Positions 1 to 11,958 of a stretch of 64,000 bases of DNA are shown here, in pieces. This DNA comes from Rhinopithecus roxellana. Lineage: Eukaryota > Chordata > Mammalia > Primates > Cercopithecidae. The DNA lies in the NCBI RefSeq assembly GCF_007565055.1, contig NC_044554.1, forward strand, positions 51,681,176 to 51,745,175, read 5' to 3'. The notes beneath the pieces are model-generated. The model made no database searches. It saw only the letters and a list, made by a program, of their open reading frames with translations, and was not told the DNA's origin. Every line of letters starts with the position of its first letter. Position 1 is the stretch's first letter. Made by a program: the position numbers and the translations under genes.

Positions 1-574
1 CAGGATGATTAGATAAAAACAAGTAGGTGTCCGGGGGTCAGCAGAGGGGAACGGCCCAGTGTCTGGACAAGGCAATTGGAAGCACAAGTGAGAGGGTCAC
101 ACTGGGGGTGAAGAGGCGGCAGGGTACTGAGGGTAGACAATGAGAAGCTGTAAGATCATGAAAGGTCAAAGGGATCACAGGTGGGCACACAGTTCATGGG
201 GAACACATAGTTAAAACATAGAACAAGAACTTTAAAACGGGCTTGTATTCTGGAAGACATTCAGAGTAGTGAGGCAAAGGAGGATTTGGGGTGAGATATA
301 GCTGAGAGAAAAAATATATATAAAAAGAACTGTTTATGTCATTCCTCTATTCTGTATCTTAGTAGAGTCTGAGAATATGTAAACTAATATAGCATAGATG
401 CAAAATGGAAAATGACAGAACTTACTCAAAATACCATAGATCCACATTAACACTCGTGTTGGGAGAAAATGATATCTATGTCAGGGTCTGTGTCCCTGGC
501 TCGGAGATACCACACAGGTTATTATTCTACATAGGGGCTATGATTTGGCTGGTGTTCTCATGCATTGTGGAAGG
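1..574. other. Unique intergenic or intronic sequence
   Basis: I see no repeat family, gene or RNA here. The open reading frames present are short and without codon structure or recognisable protein, as expected by chance in AT-rich mammalian DNA. Confidence 0.6.
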
Positions 575-737
575 TGAGGCATTTTATAACATAATCCCCA
601 AAATAAGTTAGATATTATTGCCCCAATCCTTTAGATCAGGAAACCGAGGCTCAAAAAAAATGTAGATAGCTGATCCAAGGCCATATTGCCAGTAACTGGC
701 AGAGCTGGGCTTCAAACCCAGATTCGACTCCACACAG
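575..737 (-). repeat. MIR SINE (ancient tRNA-derived)
   Basis: The plus strand reads as the complement of the MIR core: GGAAACCGAGGCTC, then the degenerate counterpart of the 'aaggtcacacagctagtaag' segment, then GGCAGAGCTGGGCTTCAAACC. Divergence is high, as usual for this pre-eutherian family. It ends in the TCCACAC region, where the tRNA-like head would lie. Confidence 0.8.
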
Positions 738-2320
738 GAGAGGGTCTTCTTGGTATCAGCTCCACATACCAAGGATGTGGGGAGGCCACATCTGAATTAA
801 ACCCTTTTAGGCCCAAAGCCTAAGTTCTTGCCACGACACTAAAGCCCTGAAGACAAGCACCAAGACCAGCAACAGGTGGGGGTGAAGAAACTGTCACAGA
901 GGTGCTGCATTCTTTCCAGTCTTTTCCCGTGGAAGGTGCAGAGGGTGTGGCTGTGACTGTTAGGGGGAAAACCCCTGACCAAACTCTGTGGAATCATTCT
1001 CAACACAAAAGCAGCATCCTCAAGAAATTCAGCTGCATGTCATCAGGACCTCAAGTGACAGAGCTTGCCACTGATTCATTGAGGAAAAAAAAAAAGAGGA
1101 GTTTCCCTTGAACATCGGAACATAAATAATCGAGGGTAAACACCAAAGAATGAAGCTGTCCCTTTGTCTAAAGAAGAAAAGAAATCTTGTAGGCTAATAA
1201 ATTCCTCCTAAATGAAAGTTAAGAACATGTCTTTGAATGAACTCCCCAAAATGGAGCGTTGTAACCTTGAAATTCACTTGTCTAGTTGGCCTACCCAATA
1301 TTCTCCATACCCCAAACATGGCTCCCTGGAGGAAAGCAAGGGTATGATCTGTGATAACCACAAGCATAAACAACCAAGAGGAATAAAATTAAGGCTTTCT
1401 TGAGAGTATGAGAACATCTTTGCAAGAGATTTCTAACGATGTTGTCTCTCTTTGGACCTTTCTCTTTCTCTTTGGAGCTGCTGCTGGTATATCCACTGTC
1501 ATGGGAGGGGATGGTTTCCGTGAAGAGTACTGAGCTCTGATCTCATGGTGCCCAGAAGATAGAAATCTTTCCCTGCTTCTGACATCTTAGCCACATGCCA
1601 CACATCCTTCCTTCCTGGAAGTCCTCTGGCTCCTTCCTTCCTCTTTGATCTCTCCCTAATTTGAACAACTACTACACTTTGTACTCTTGGTTGAAAGCAT
1701 GGATTCTGTCATTATTTTGCTTCTATTAGTTTTCTTTCTCCTGGTTTCAAGTGCTTTATATTTCCTGTGACTTCCCCTCAATGCTGAGTAAACAGTTGTC
1801 TCTCAGTAAATATACTGTTGATTCAGTGACAGATTAAAGAATTTCAGAGTTCTTGGTTTCACAGTAGGCTAAAAACAGAGTTGCCCTGGGGAAGAAAAAC
1901 ACCCCTCCCGATTCGCCCCAGGAGGGCTGCCTCCTTCCCCAGAAGCAAGTTCTCTTTACCAAAGAGGAGAGGAAGAGCCCTGCAGAAGAAAATGAGTTAT
2001 CAGACATATTGTGAATTCCCAGCATCTAAATGCACCGCAAAAGTACAGACTAAGATTGCTGCAAATGGTGCATTATTTACTTTAAGTAACACGGCTTGGA
2101 GATGGTGAATGCAGAACTCGTGGTTGCTTGGTAATGACTACGCTGTCTTTTTTTCAGTTATGTTGCATGTTGGCAAGAGTATATGACAGATGAAAGCCCC
2201 ATTAGAACCTATATCTAGTTTGCCTCCAAGTAGGGATTCATTCTTCAGTCTCCTAAATCCACTCACCAAGAGTTACATTATGGCTCCCAGGGACCTAGAG
2301 GGATGCTGCTGTCCACTGAG
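738..2320. other. Unique sequence, no gene recognised
   Basis: About 1.6 kb without an assignable repeat. It holds a short A-run (about 1084-1095) and pyrimidine-rich patches (about 1450-1480 and 1600-1660). The overlapping small ORFs at 1834-2108 on both strands have no recognisable product. Confidence 0.5.
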
Positions 2321-2324
2321 CCAG

Positions 2325-2412
2325 ATTTGATCTTTTCTCTCCTGCTCAAAACCTCCAGCGACTCCCTTTTAACTGCTGCATAGAGTCAAAAGCCTGCCAT
2401 GTGTGATCCTTG
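2325..2412 (+). repeat. L2 LINE fragment
   Basis: The stretch CTCCTGCTCAAAACCTCC, followed by ACTCCCTTTTAACTGC and an AGAGTCAAAAGCCTGCCATG-like segment, follows the L2 3' region ('cctgcttaaaaccctccaatggcttcccattgc...'). It is short and diverged. Confidence 0.55.
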
Positions 2413-2439
2413 GTTACTCTATTCTGGTTTAGAAAAAGA

Positions 2440-3008
2440 AAACCAACCATAATAGACATTTGGGGGACATTTGTGTACATTAAAAAGTGAATGAGGTATG
2501 GGTGATGTTAGGAAATTATAGTTCACTTTGTTGGATGCGATCGTGGCAATGTGGATATGTAGGTACACTGCTGTATGCAGGGATGAAGTGTCCTGAAGCC
2601 TGCAATTTACACTGAAGTGGTTCACTGAAAATGAAACTTTTTGATAGGTAGGCAGAAAGGAAAAGAGAAAGGTGATGTAAATATGGCAAAATATTAGCAC
2701 TTGTTAGATTTGGATAATGGATTTCTCTGTTCACTTCAGAAGTATAGAAGGATAAATTTTCTTTCAAGCAAGTCAGTATCAGAATTTTGTGCATGACATG
2801 GAATTGAGTGCTAAAGGCCAGAACTAGGATATTATAATCCTTGTCTCTCTATCCCATACTATATGTAATATCCTTAATCAAATTGTATTCTAGGGCTAGG
2901 TAGTTTGAGACTCTTGTTTTGTTTTGAATCTGAGTGATGAGTATATAATTGTTTATTGCACTTTTCTTTCAACTTTTGTACATGCCTAAAATTTTTCATA
3001 ATAAAACA
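2440..3008 (+). repeat. L1M-type LINE 3' UTR, split by an insertion
   Basis: The left part (2440-2721) carries typical old L1 3' UTR phrases: GATGTTAGGAAATTATAG, GGGATGAAGTGTCCTGA and AAATATGGCAAAATATTAGC. The terminal part (2929-3008) has TTTCTTTCAACTTTTG and TTTTTCATAATAAAAC. About 205 bp of unrelated sequence sits between them and is listed separately. The element is an ancient, 5'-truncated copy with no coding capacity. Confidence 0.75.
2722..2928. mobile_element. Unclassified ~205-bp insertion, copy A
   Basis: This block interrupts the L1 3' UTR. Both flanks correspond to the same stretch of the L1 tail (about 2706-2722 and 2928-2944), which suggests a target duplication. It is clearly related to 4285-4490: both contain ATAAATTTTCTTTCAAG, a GGAATTGAGTGCTAAAGG-like segment and GGTAGTTTGAGA. 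The complement begins with a TCTCAAACTACC-like end reminiscent of hAT non-autonomous elements such as MER20, but I cannot confirm the family. Confidence 0.55.
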
Positions 3009-3011
3009 ATA

Positions 3012-3585
3012 TGTCAGTTTCTCAAAAAAATGAACATAGAATTCCACTCCTCTGTATATGGCCCCCAAAAGTGAAAGCAGGGACTCCAACAGATATTTTC
3101 ATACCCATGTTCGCAGCATTATTCACAATAACCAAAAGGTGGAAGTAACCAATGTATCTGCTGACGGATGAATGGATAAACAGAATGTGGTACGCACATA
3201 TAATGAACCGTTGTTCAGCCTGAAAGAGAAGAACATTCTGACATGTGCTACAACATGGATGAACCTTGAGGACATGATGCTAAGTGAAATGAGCCACTCA
3301 CAAAATAACAGGTGTGATTCCATGTATCTGAGATCCCTAGAGTCGTCAAATTTATAGACACAGAAAGTAGAGGGGGGGTTACCAGGGGTTGGGGAAGGGG
3401 AGAATGGGGGAATTCGTGTCTATGGAGGACAGAGTTTCAGATTTGCAAGATGAAAAGTTCTGGAGATGGATGGAGGTGATGGTCACACAGCAATGTGAAT
3501 GTGCTTAAGGCCACTGAACTGTACACTTAAAAACAGTTAAAAGGGTAAATCTTAGGTATATTTAACCACAATAAAAAGAAAATCA
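3012..3585 (+). repeat. L1M LINE 3' end (ORF2 C-terminus plus 3' UTR)
   Basis: The sequence follows the L1 ORF2 tail: ATTCACAATAACCAAAAGGTGG, here written only in part, then CTGACGGATGAATGGATAAAC, CAACATGGATGAACCTTGAG and GCTAAGTGAAATGAGCCA. It then passes into the 3' UTR, with GGTTACCAGGGGTTGGGG and CTGAACTGTACACTTAAAA. Stops and indels make it non-functional. It starts a few bases after the previous L1 tail, in the same orientation. Confidence 0.85.
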
Positions 3586-3635
3586 CTTCAAGCCAGCAAT
3601 GGTGTGTTAAAAAGTGTTTTCAAAGAGTTGAAAGA

Positions 3636-3935
3636 GGCCGGGCATGGTGGCTTACGCCTGTAATCCCAGCACTTTGGGAGGCAAGGCGGGCAGATCATGA
3701 GGTCAGGAGATTGCAACCTTCCTGAACAACATGGTGAAACCCCGTCTCTACTAAAAATACAAAAATTAGCTGGCCGTGGTGGTGCCTACCTGTAATCCCA
3801 GCTACTCGGGATGCTGAGGCAGGAGAATCACTTGAACCAGGGAGTCAGAGGTTGCAGTGAGCCCAGATCACACCACTGCACTCCAGTCTGGTGACAGAGT
3901 AAGACTCTGTCTCAAAAAAAAAAAAAAAAAAAAAA
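3636..3935 (+). mobile_element. Alu SINE (AluS-like), full length
   Basis: It starts GGCCGGGCATGGTGGC and has both arms, the A-rich linker (CTAAAAATACAAAAATTAGC) and a terminal A-tract of about 22. Scattered substitutions argue for an AluS rather than a young AluY. I could not find a clean target-site duplication. Confidence 0.95.
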
Positions 3936-3989
3936 GGTTTGGAAGAGCAAAACTGTCCCCATAAATAGTAAACTACAGCCTGGCCTTCG

Positions 3990-4235
3990 AGGCCGTCTCA
4001 GCTCTACCAAGGGTTTCCTGCCCAGCCTGTTTGGCCACTTCACCCTCTCTAGCCCCGCCCTCTGAACTTTCCTCCTTTCCCATCTGTCAATTTGCATTCA
4101 CTTTTGGCATCAAGCTCAGATGCCATCTTCCTTTTAAAACCTTCCCTCGTTCTCCCTACCAGAATGATTCTTTCCCTAATTCCTGCTGCATATTGTTTGT
4201 ATTCTCCATAAATATTTGTTTGCTCTTAAAAACAA
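3990..4235 (+). repeat. L2 LINE 3' fragment
   Basis: CATCAAGCTCAGATGCCATC, CCTTTTAAAACCTTCCCTC and ATTCTCCATAAATATTTG follow the L2 region that encodes 'ctcaaatgtcacctcctcagagaggccttccc' and the downstream 3' UTR. It is diverged and degenerate. Confidence 0.5.
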
Positions 4236-4284
4236 AATCAATGTTCAGATACTGGCCGAGGCTGAGTACACCGTGTATATAGTT

Positions 4285-4490
4285 CATCTGAGATTCCCTG
4301 CAGAGGTAGAGGAGCATAAATTTTCTTTCAAGAAAATATGCACATTAGAAAGGTTCTGAGTCAAATGGGATTGAGAGCTAAAGGTCATCACTGGGAAGTT
4401 ATGATTCCTGTCTTCAATCCCAAGCTATGTCTAAAATGTCTAATCACATGTCATGCCAGAACGGGGCAGGTAGTTTGAGAATTTCTGGCT
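4285..4490. mobile_element. Unclassified element, copy B
   Basis: Diverged direct-repeat partner of 2722-2928, in the same orientation. Shared anchors in order are ATAAATTTTCTTTCAAG, GGGATTGAGAGCTAAAGG, a 'tatgattcctgtct...tatgt' segment and GGCAGGTAGTTTGAGA. The right end TTTGAGAATTTCTGG looks like a hAT terminal sequence. Confidence 0.5.
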
Positions 4491-7400
4491 TTGAAAATGC
4501 AAAGGCAAAGTGAACCAAATTGTAGAATGTGACATGTGTTCTTCAAACCCCACTGGGATACCAGGCAGCCCCTGGAAGGGCTGGGGATAAGGCCGGCCCC
4601 TGTGGAGTAGGAGAGGATTTCATCAACCAGTAAAACTCACTTGATTCTGAGTGGGAGCTGATCCGTCTGAAACCACAGTAAAATGTTTTTGTGAAATAGG
4701 AAACAGAAACAAACAAAAAGCTTGTCACTTGAGAATAGAAACCACCAAAGCCTGTTCATAGTAGGAAAGTGTAGGCCTGGGGCTTAGAGCCCCCATTGCC
4801 TGTGATAAAAGAGTAACACAGAACCACCTCCCAACTTCACGAAGAGGGCGTGGCCCCCAAAGCCCAGGAAAGAAGGAAGGAAGGTTGCAGAGAGAGGTAT
4901 GATTTACCTTTTAACTCAGTTTTGGCTTGACTTCTCTCATTCTGTCCTTTAAGCCTAAATAATTCCCTCTCTCTCTTTTTTTTTTTTTTTTTTTTAAAAA
5001 GGGAATTTTAACCTGAGAGGAAATGGATTTTAGTGCTTGAAGTATTTCTAGGTGAGATGCAGCTAAAATGTCCCTTAGTAGTAATTGCTTGGGCCTAGAA
5101 CAAGATGTTTTCCAGCCATGTGCCTGGTCCCTAAAGGCTGCCTTCTCTCAGAGACTGCTCGGTTTCCAAAGCAGCCATATTTTCAAAAAGAAAAAGATTC
5201 TCCTTTTCTAGACATCCCAGGCAGACCTTTGAGGTGCTCAGGCCAGTCACCTCTCTGAAAGACCGGGGTCACTAGGACAACCTTTTCCCTCCAAGTCTCT
5301 GAATGACTCCCTGTTCAGACTCAAAGAATTCTTGTAAAAACCATAGACTCCACATAATTTTCTCATTTAGATTCATTTAGACATCTCCCAATAATAATGA
5401 CTTTGACACTGATCAAGGACAATTTTGAAAGTAAAGGGAGCTGTCACTCTATTGATGACTTTGACAGCTTGGTGCTGCCTCGTGACAGCTAGCATAGTTG
5501 GTGCACTACTGTGTTATTATTGGCTAATCAGAGATCTTAAGATCATGGGAACATCGGGGCCTCCCACACCCATCAATCTTCCCAGCTCTAAGTGATAAAC
5601 ACATAATAGCTATCACTGCTGCTTCTTTTACTATACTATGTTGTGTACAGATGTACTTTCTTTCTTCCATTAGGCTGTACAAATGGAAATCTAGGCCTGG
5701 ATATGACCCAGTTTCAAAACCAATCTACTAGAGAGACCACTCCAGGGTCTAGAAGGGGCTGTCAGGAGAACACATGTGACTTAATCGTTGTGGCAAGTTG
5801 GTAATAGAGAACAGATACCCTTTCCCTTCTACATTTTCCATTATATGTAATTGACAGAGGAGAGCCCAGAATAGCCACGTGTTTTTTACTATGCATTCTG
5901 TACTTGTACCTCTTGAACCTAATGTGAGTAGTGGTATCAGGAAGATATGACAAATTTGCTGGCGTGTTTCCGCTGGCTGGAGTTTAGGGTTTGGAGTTTG
6001 TTTCTGTCAGCTTAAAGAAACCCAAAAAGGCCCAGTTCCTAGATCCTATTAGATCAATAGGTGGTGACACTATACTAGACTTGCTTGGACTTCGGAACCT
6101 AGGAAAAGCTATTGAATCTCATTTTTGTTTGTTTAAGTATAGAGATCTTTGGAAATGAGAGTAAGTCTTCTGACCCTACCAAAATCAGCCCCAGACTGTA
6201 TATAAAACATCCAGCATCATGCAACTTCCAAACAACAAAGGAGTTGAGCATGTGAAAACCAGTGCTCACCACTTACATTGCAATGATTGGTGGGAAAAAA
6301 TTAATGCCAACCCAGAGTAATTATTACTCTGGTCCTTTTCAACTAGCTCTTTAACCATTTCTAGGATTAGGTTTTGGATGTCATAACATGAGTCTTCTGA
6401 TGGGCAGGAATGGGTGTAGGGGCTGAGGGAGGGGAGCAAAACAACCTGAGGAGGAAGAAAGAATTAATCTACTTTCTCACTGTTTAGAAGAATTCAGCAC
6501 GGATCAATTAAAGTGACAAAAAGAGAATATTTTTTACCTATTCTCACTACAGGAAAGTAGTGAGTTCACAGTGATACGCACAGTGAACCAGGTGGTATTA
6601 TTAGAGACCGTTTTCTTCAAGTAGAAAGTGTGCACATCATTTATCTCAGGCAGATGTCTCCACTCGAAGCCTATTAGTGACATGACTGGGGTGGTCCAGG
6701 GTGAGTTCTTATGGAGATCCTACGATGAGGCTGGCATTCTGGCAAGTCAGGAGGAGCCAAAGACACACCTGGGCTTCTTCCTCCTAACCTCCAGGAACTT
6801 TATGGCCACCTGATACCATGCACAAGCTGAAATAATACTATTTGAGTAAAGAAAGCTGCTTCACTGACAGACATGTCGCATAACGTCATGTGCGGCCACA
6901 ACCTCACACCCAGGAAGACACACACACCCCAGAATCCGCTGATGAAAGCTCAAAGGGTGTGCAGCTTGGCAGCCAGAGCAGGTGACAGCAGGTAAGTGGA
7001 TGAAGGCAGGTTTCAGTGCAGGTGGGGAGAGAGAGAGAGAGAGTGGGCTTCCTGCGGGAAAAGGGGAGTGGCCGACAGGATGACCACCAAGGCGAGGAGG
7101 AATCTGCAGGAGTTCCGGGTTCTGTGACAGAAGAACAGAGCAAGAGTGGGTGGCTGAGAGGCCCAGAAACAGAACAGTTGTGGGAGAGACATGTGGAGAT
7201 GGAAGACAAGTGTCAGGCCACAGGGAAGCACAGCAGGAGGTGGGCAGGTGGGCAGAGGGAGGCCACCCACTGGGTGACAGGAACGGGGGTGCACAGATAC
7301 AAGAAGGCTGAGCGCTTCCTCCTTTATTAAAAGGAGTCTGCTAAATATAGCTCCTTGCTATGAAAACCTCTTCAAAATCCTGATCGACTATGGCATTAAA

Positions 7401-7585
7401 AAAGACGGGAATGAGAGGGGATTTGTCTGCCCTGAAATCCATTTTAGATGGGGACAAAATGTTATTTTGTAATGTACCTTATTAACTGGATATAAAATAT
7501 GGATCTCTAGGAGCTCAGAAGGAGTAGAATTTCTTCCTCTGACTATAATAAATTATGAGGCATTTAGGGGATGCCAAACTATCTA
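4491..7585. other. Unique sequence with simple repeats
   Basis: About 3 kb with no repeat family or gene I can name. It includes a T20 tract at 4976-4995 and a short (GA)n run at 7026-7043. The overlapping plus/minus ORFs at 6904-7330 are mirror readings of the purine-rich tract. Confidence 0.55.
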
Positions 7586-7589
7586 TTCT

Positions 7590-7735
7590 ATGGTGATTGT
7601 CTCAGTTTCTGTAACTGTAGAATAAAAACGCACCTGTCTTATGGGGTTACTGTAAAAATAAAATGACAAAGTGCATGTAAAGTGTTTAGCCTGATGTCTG
7701 GCACATAGTAAATGCTCAACAAAGCTATGTAGATA
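7590..7735 (+). repeat. MIR SINE, 3' half
   Basis: TCTCAGTTTCTGTAACTGTAG, cited in part, then GGGGTTACTGTAAAAATAAAATG, and finally GCATGTAAAGTGTTTAGC and GGCACATAGTAAATGCTCAA follow the second half of the MIR consensus in order. Confidence 0.85.
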
Positions 7736-8288
7736 TAATCTAAGCACTTTCCAACTCTAATAGTCAAGATTCCATGAATTCTGTCAAAACTAGTCATATC
7801 TTCCTTCAAAGGAGGAAGAGTGAGAATGCCCTGAGATTGCATGCAAAGTTGAGATTTAGGAGAAATGCCTGCCTAGCTCATGATGACTCCCCCCATTGCT
7901 GGGAATTGCTTCACCCTCCACCAGTGGACTCTAATAAGCTTCCCAACCTTATTAGATTCTGACTCACGCTAGAATAATTTGACTTCTTTCTTCTGGGATT
8001 TTGAAATTTGGGGCAGATAGGGGCACTGGGGGTTATTGAAGCTGACTTATTGATGGTGCATCAGAAAGAGGACTCCCAAACCCCGGCTGCTGAGCCCCTG
8101 GAACTGCTTTGCCCTCATCCAGGTCACTTTTCTCTTATTCAATTCCATGAGCTACCCAAAGATCCTTTCTTGATTAAATTAACCAGAGTTGATCTCCGCT
8201 GCGTGCAAACAAAGGACAGGCTGAAGATAACCCAGGTATATGCATAGTCACTGTGTTTGGAAGAAGATCTACAGCTTTCGTAATAGTT
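7736..8288. other. Unique sequence
   Basis: No repeat or gene recognised. A 79-codon ORF at 8008-8247 has no similarity that I recognise. Confidence 0.5.
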
Positions 8289-8289
8289 T

Positions 8290-8455
8290 CAAAGTACTCA
8301 TGACTTGCCCCCAGAATGTTTAAAACTGGAGAGTGTTCTCACCACAAAGAAATAATAAATGCATGAGGTAATGGATACACTAACTATCCTGATTTGATCA
8401 TTACATAACATGTATGTATCAAAACACCAAATTGTACCCCATAAATATATATAAC
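8290..8455 (+). repeat. L1 LINE 3' UTR fragment
   Basis: GAGTGTTCTCACCACAAAG, AAATGCATGAGGTAATGG, TCCTGATTTGATCATTACA and ATTGTACCCCATAAATATAT follow a common primate/mammalian L1 3' UTR end in order. The copy is truncated on both sides. Confidence 0.65.
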
Positions 8456-11084
8456 TATGCAATGTGTCCAGAGAAAACAAACAGAAAACCAAAAGTACCA
8501 GAGCTTCATACAAGGTAATAGGCAGCTCCATGGAAAGCAAAAGTAGCACTTTATTTCACTCAGTGGAAAGCAACGTTTCTGAGAGCAGATTTTAATGCTT
8601 CTGACTTCTCCCATATTTCAGAGTCTAGGGAATACTGCCGAAGTTTCTGCAAGGTCTCCGAACAACCCTTTGTACTAGAATGGCACCAGTGCATTCTACT
8701 ACAAAGGGTCATCACCCAGGAGAGAAAGGAGCTGAAGGAGGAAACAGGGAGGACTAATTAAATCCATGACAATTCCGAGCCCAGAAGATGGGAGCAAAGC
8801 TTTCAAACCACTTCAGCCCCTCAAAATCCCTAAGGTTTTTAGAGGCCACCTGCTCACAAGGCCCAAGATTTCTGGTCCTCTTGAGTTGATGAACGAATGC
8901 TGGGAAGTGCTGAAAGGTAGAGGAATATTGTAGCAAGTCCATTGCTTCATGAAAATCTTGTCACCTTTGTGTGATTTTATGAGTTCAGAAAGAAGCCCTA
9001 GAAGAAGAGTCCAATCTCTCTGTAATACAACCAGGCCCAGGTGGTGCCAAACTAGCAGCTGGAATCATTTTTAAAGTTAGGGTGGTATAGAGAGAAGGAG
9101 TTATCTTCTGCGTTGTCAGGGAATTGCTCTTCTTGCAGAAATAGAAGTGGACCCGAGGGACTGGTAACATCTGTTCCTAGCCTCACCTAGGCCAGGGATA
9201 ATAGGATCAACAGGTGGTCCAGGAATAACAGGAAAGGCGCTAATGGTGCAAGTAGGATTTATGTCTTGAAACATGGCTGAGAATAAGCAGGATAAACAGG
9301 TAGAGCTGGATAAAAAGGCTGTCGACCCCTTAACAGAAAGGGTGATGGGAAACACTTTGCTAACATTTAGGTGAGCACTAATGATATGCTTTTGGAGCCT
9401 TGAGTTTTCCCACCTATTTGCTTATAGGTATGAATTACTTATAAATACAGTTCACAGTTATATGTAATGTTTTCTGAATTTTTCAATGTACATTTTTATT
9501 TAAAAAGCCCAAATATCTGGGTTGTGTGGACTATCCCTGAGAATCCCCACCATGCTTACAGAAAGTCATTCTACCCCTGAGAATGTCCCTAGAGCAGACC
9601 ATCTTATGGCAGGGCCATAATTATGTATATAGAGCCCAAGGGGTCTGGTTCCCTGTTAACGGTTATTCTTTCAAAATGCTATTTGATTTCAGAGATAGAA
9701 ACATTGCAGCTGCTGAAGAGCTGTCATAATTAAGGACCATGAAACATCAGGAATAGTGTCATGAGATTTATCTTGAAAAATACACAAAATGGGAAAAGAT
9801 TCTCTTTGCAGTAGAAAAAAATTGGGTGACCTAAAAGCCACATACATTTAAGTTTTGATGGTTAGTTGCAAAGCATGTTTTGGGTTTAGTTTTGAATTCA
9901 GGGGTACATAACAAATGTAGAAAGACGGTTTGGTTTATCTAAGAACAAAGAAATGTAGAAATAGAAGAGTACTAACACACTCCATAAGAGAAGATGAGTA
10001 GATCAATTACGCATTATGGATTTCCATATGAATATCAAAATACTATATCAGTGAGATCTCAAGTAGAACTTGATCTGTAGAAAGCAAATCCCTGAGAACA
10101 GATTTCAATGCAATATAGAAAGATGGGTAACTCTGCCAGTCAAGAGTCTCCTCCACATGTTGAAAATAAAAGCATTGCTAAAAGCAGCAATTTAACACCA
10201 GTGTGAACTCACGCACTATCAAGGAAGTAAAGGTTGGGCTGCCGCTTCCTACCCTGGCCCAAAGCTTTGCCGCAACTTAGGGCATAGCAATGAGTTTGCT
10301 TTTCAAGCTCCCAAATTTTCAAGGAGATTGGGGTGGGAGAATGGGACAGTGATGGTAAAGATATCTGAAAGGAAGGCAAGGAAGTTTCCATGGATTCAGA
10401 CAGGTAAATGTTGCTGTGATTTCTGTGATTTGTTAAAAGACTCCAGAGACATAAAAAAAACACCCCTTTGCTAAGGCATTACTTTGAGTTGTATGCACTG
10501 CGAGGTTTGTTTGTGGGACTGAATCATTTAGCTAGTGACATACCCAACTCAACGTGTTACTGTTGTTTTCTCTTTTTCATTACATATATATTAACACTCA
10601 CAAAGTGATTATTTTTTTAAAATTGCCTTTTCTTGTGAAACACAGTCCACAAAAGAAAGCCAGTGTTAATGCTGGTAATAGACGAGAAGAGGTCCCAGAA
10701 AGTGGAGTTTTATAATAAAGTAAAAGTAGAATATTAAATTTGGCAGCAGATCAGACATATGAAATAACAAGTTCACTTATATGGACTAGGAAAATTAGAA
10801 AACATAATTTATGAGTGTTTCAGTCAGTGCAGAAGCTGTAATTTATGGGGAATCTTAACAAGCAATATTCACAAATTGGTGGATTCTCAAAGGTCCTGGG
10901 ACCCATCCTTTAAAATCCCACAGACTCTCAGCTCTAGGAGAGGGCAGACTTGACAGATTCCTGTGCCTACAGTGGTGCCTGGCACACAGGAGGTGGAGAG
11001 AGAGCCAGCAGCCAAAAAACACAGTGCTAGTGATTCATAATGAGGGGTCTGGATATTGATCTAAGCATAATAGGAAGTTTTTGG
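8456..11084. other. Unique sequence, no gene recognised
   Basis: About 2.6 kb. A possible L2 3'-end scrap around 10925-11000 (GTGGTGCCTGGCACACAGG) is the only repeat-like phrase, and it is too short to call firmly. ORFs are all under 85 codons and unremarkable. Confidence 0.5.
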
Positions 11085-11400
11085 GCATTTTTACACAGGG
11101 ACTGACACATGATTTCTGTTGTAAAAGGCCACCTTGGCTGCTATATGGAGAACAGATGATAGGAAGATCCTTGGCAGGAGGTAGACCAGTTCTCTCTATG
11201 GAGAAGAAATGACCAATGAGGGATCACACTTGGTCAAATGGGAGAGGATAATCCAGCCCTGTTGGGGCATGTTACATTTGAGATAAGTATTAGACATCCT
11301 GTGAAGATCTCAGTTAGACATTAACTAGATAGCATAAGGTATCTGATTCCGGAGCTCAGAGAGTAGGGTTGAAATTGAAATCGGGGATGAACAAATGGAT
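11085..11400 (-). repeat. L2 LINE fragment
   Basis: Read on the plus strand, GGCCACCTTGGCTGCTATATGG, quoted in part, then ATTAGACATCCTGTGAAGA and TCCGGAGCTCAGAGAG match the complement of the L2 ORF2/3' region ('tcactctggctgctgtgtggag', 'attagacatccaagtggagatgtc', 'gtctggagctcagg'). Confidence 0.6.
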
Positions 11401-11619
11401 CTCTGAGGCCCACTCTCTGTATTAAAAATGGGGAACATTCTAGCCAAAACAAAATAGATGAGTGTAAATACATTCAGTGCCTCTCAGTTAAAAGAGAAAA
11501 TGTACCACCCTTGTGGGCAAAAGGGGAGGATCTGAACTGTTGTTGACCTAAGACATAAAAGTCGCTCCTATACTTGTCAACCAGCCCTAATCACACAAAA
11601 TCTCAGAGAAGTAGTTAGG

Positions 11620-11621
<2 letters not shown>

Positions 11622-11651
<30 letters not shown>

Positions 11652-11943
11652 GTATTTTTTTGAGATGGAGTCTTGCTCTGTCACCCAGGCTGGAGTGCAG
11701 TGGCACGATCTTGGCTCACTGCAAGCTCTGCCTCCTGGGTTTACGCCATTCTCCTGCCTCAGCCTCCCGAGTAGCTGGGACCCACAGGTGCCCACCACCA
11801 CGCCCGGCTAATTTTTTGTATTTTTAGTAGAGACGGGGTTTCACCGTGTTAGCCAGGATGGTCTCGATCTCCTGACCTTGTGATCCACCTGCCTTGGCCT
11901 CCCAAAGTTCTGGGATTACAGTTATGAGCCATCACGCCCGGCC
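11622..11943 (-). mobile_element. AluY-like SINE with target-site duplication
   Basis: It opens with a long T-tract (the poly(A) tail), continues GAGATGGAGTCTTGCTCTG and ends at ATCACGCCCGGCC. GCAAGCTCTGCCTCCTGGG and TTTACGCCATTCTCC are AluY-type variants. The flanks TAGTTAGGGCTTTTT (11612-11626) and TAGTTAAGGCTTTTT (11944-11958) form a 15-bp duplication with one mismatch. Confidence 0.96.
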
Positions 11944-11958
11944 TAGTTAAGGCTTTTT

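Noticed and set aside
6651..6701. Exon-like segment ending CCAGG|GTGAGT
   Set aside because: Donor shape is good, but the acceptor has a weak pyrimidine tract and the 51-bp insert shows no coding bias.
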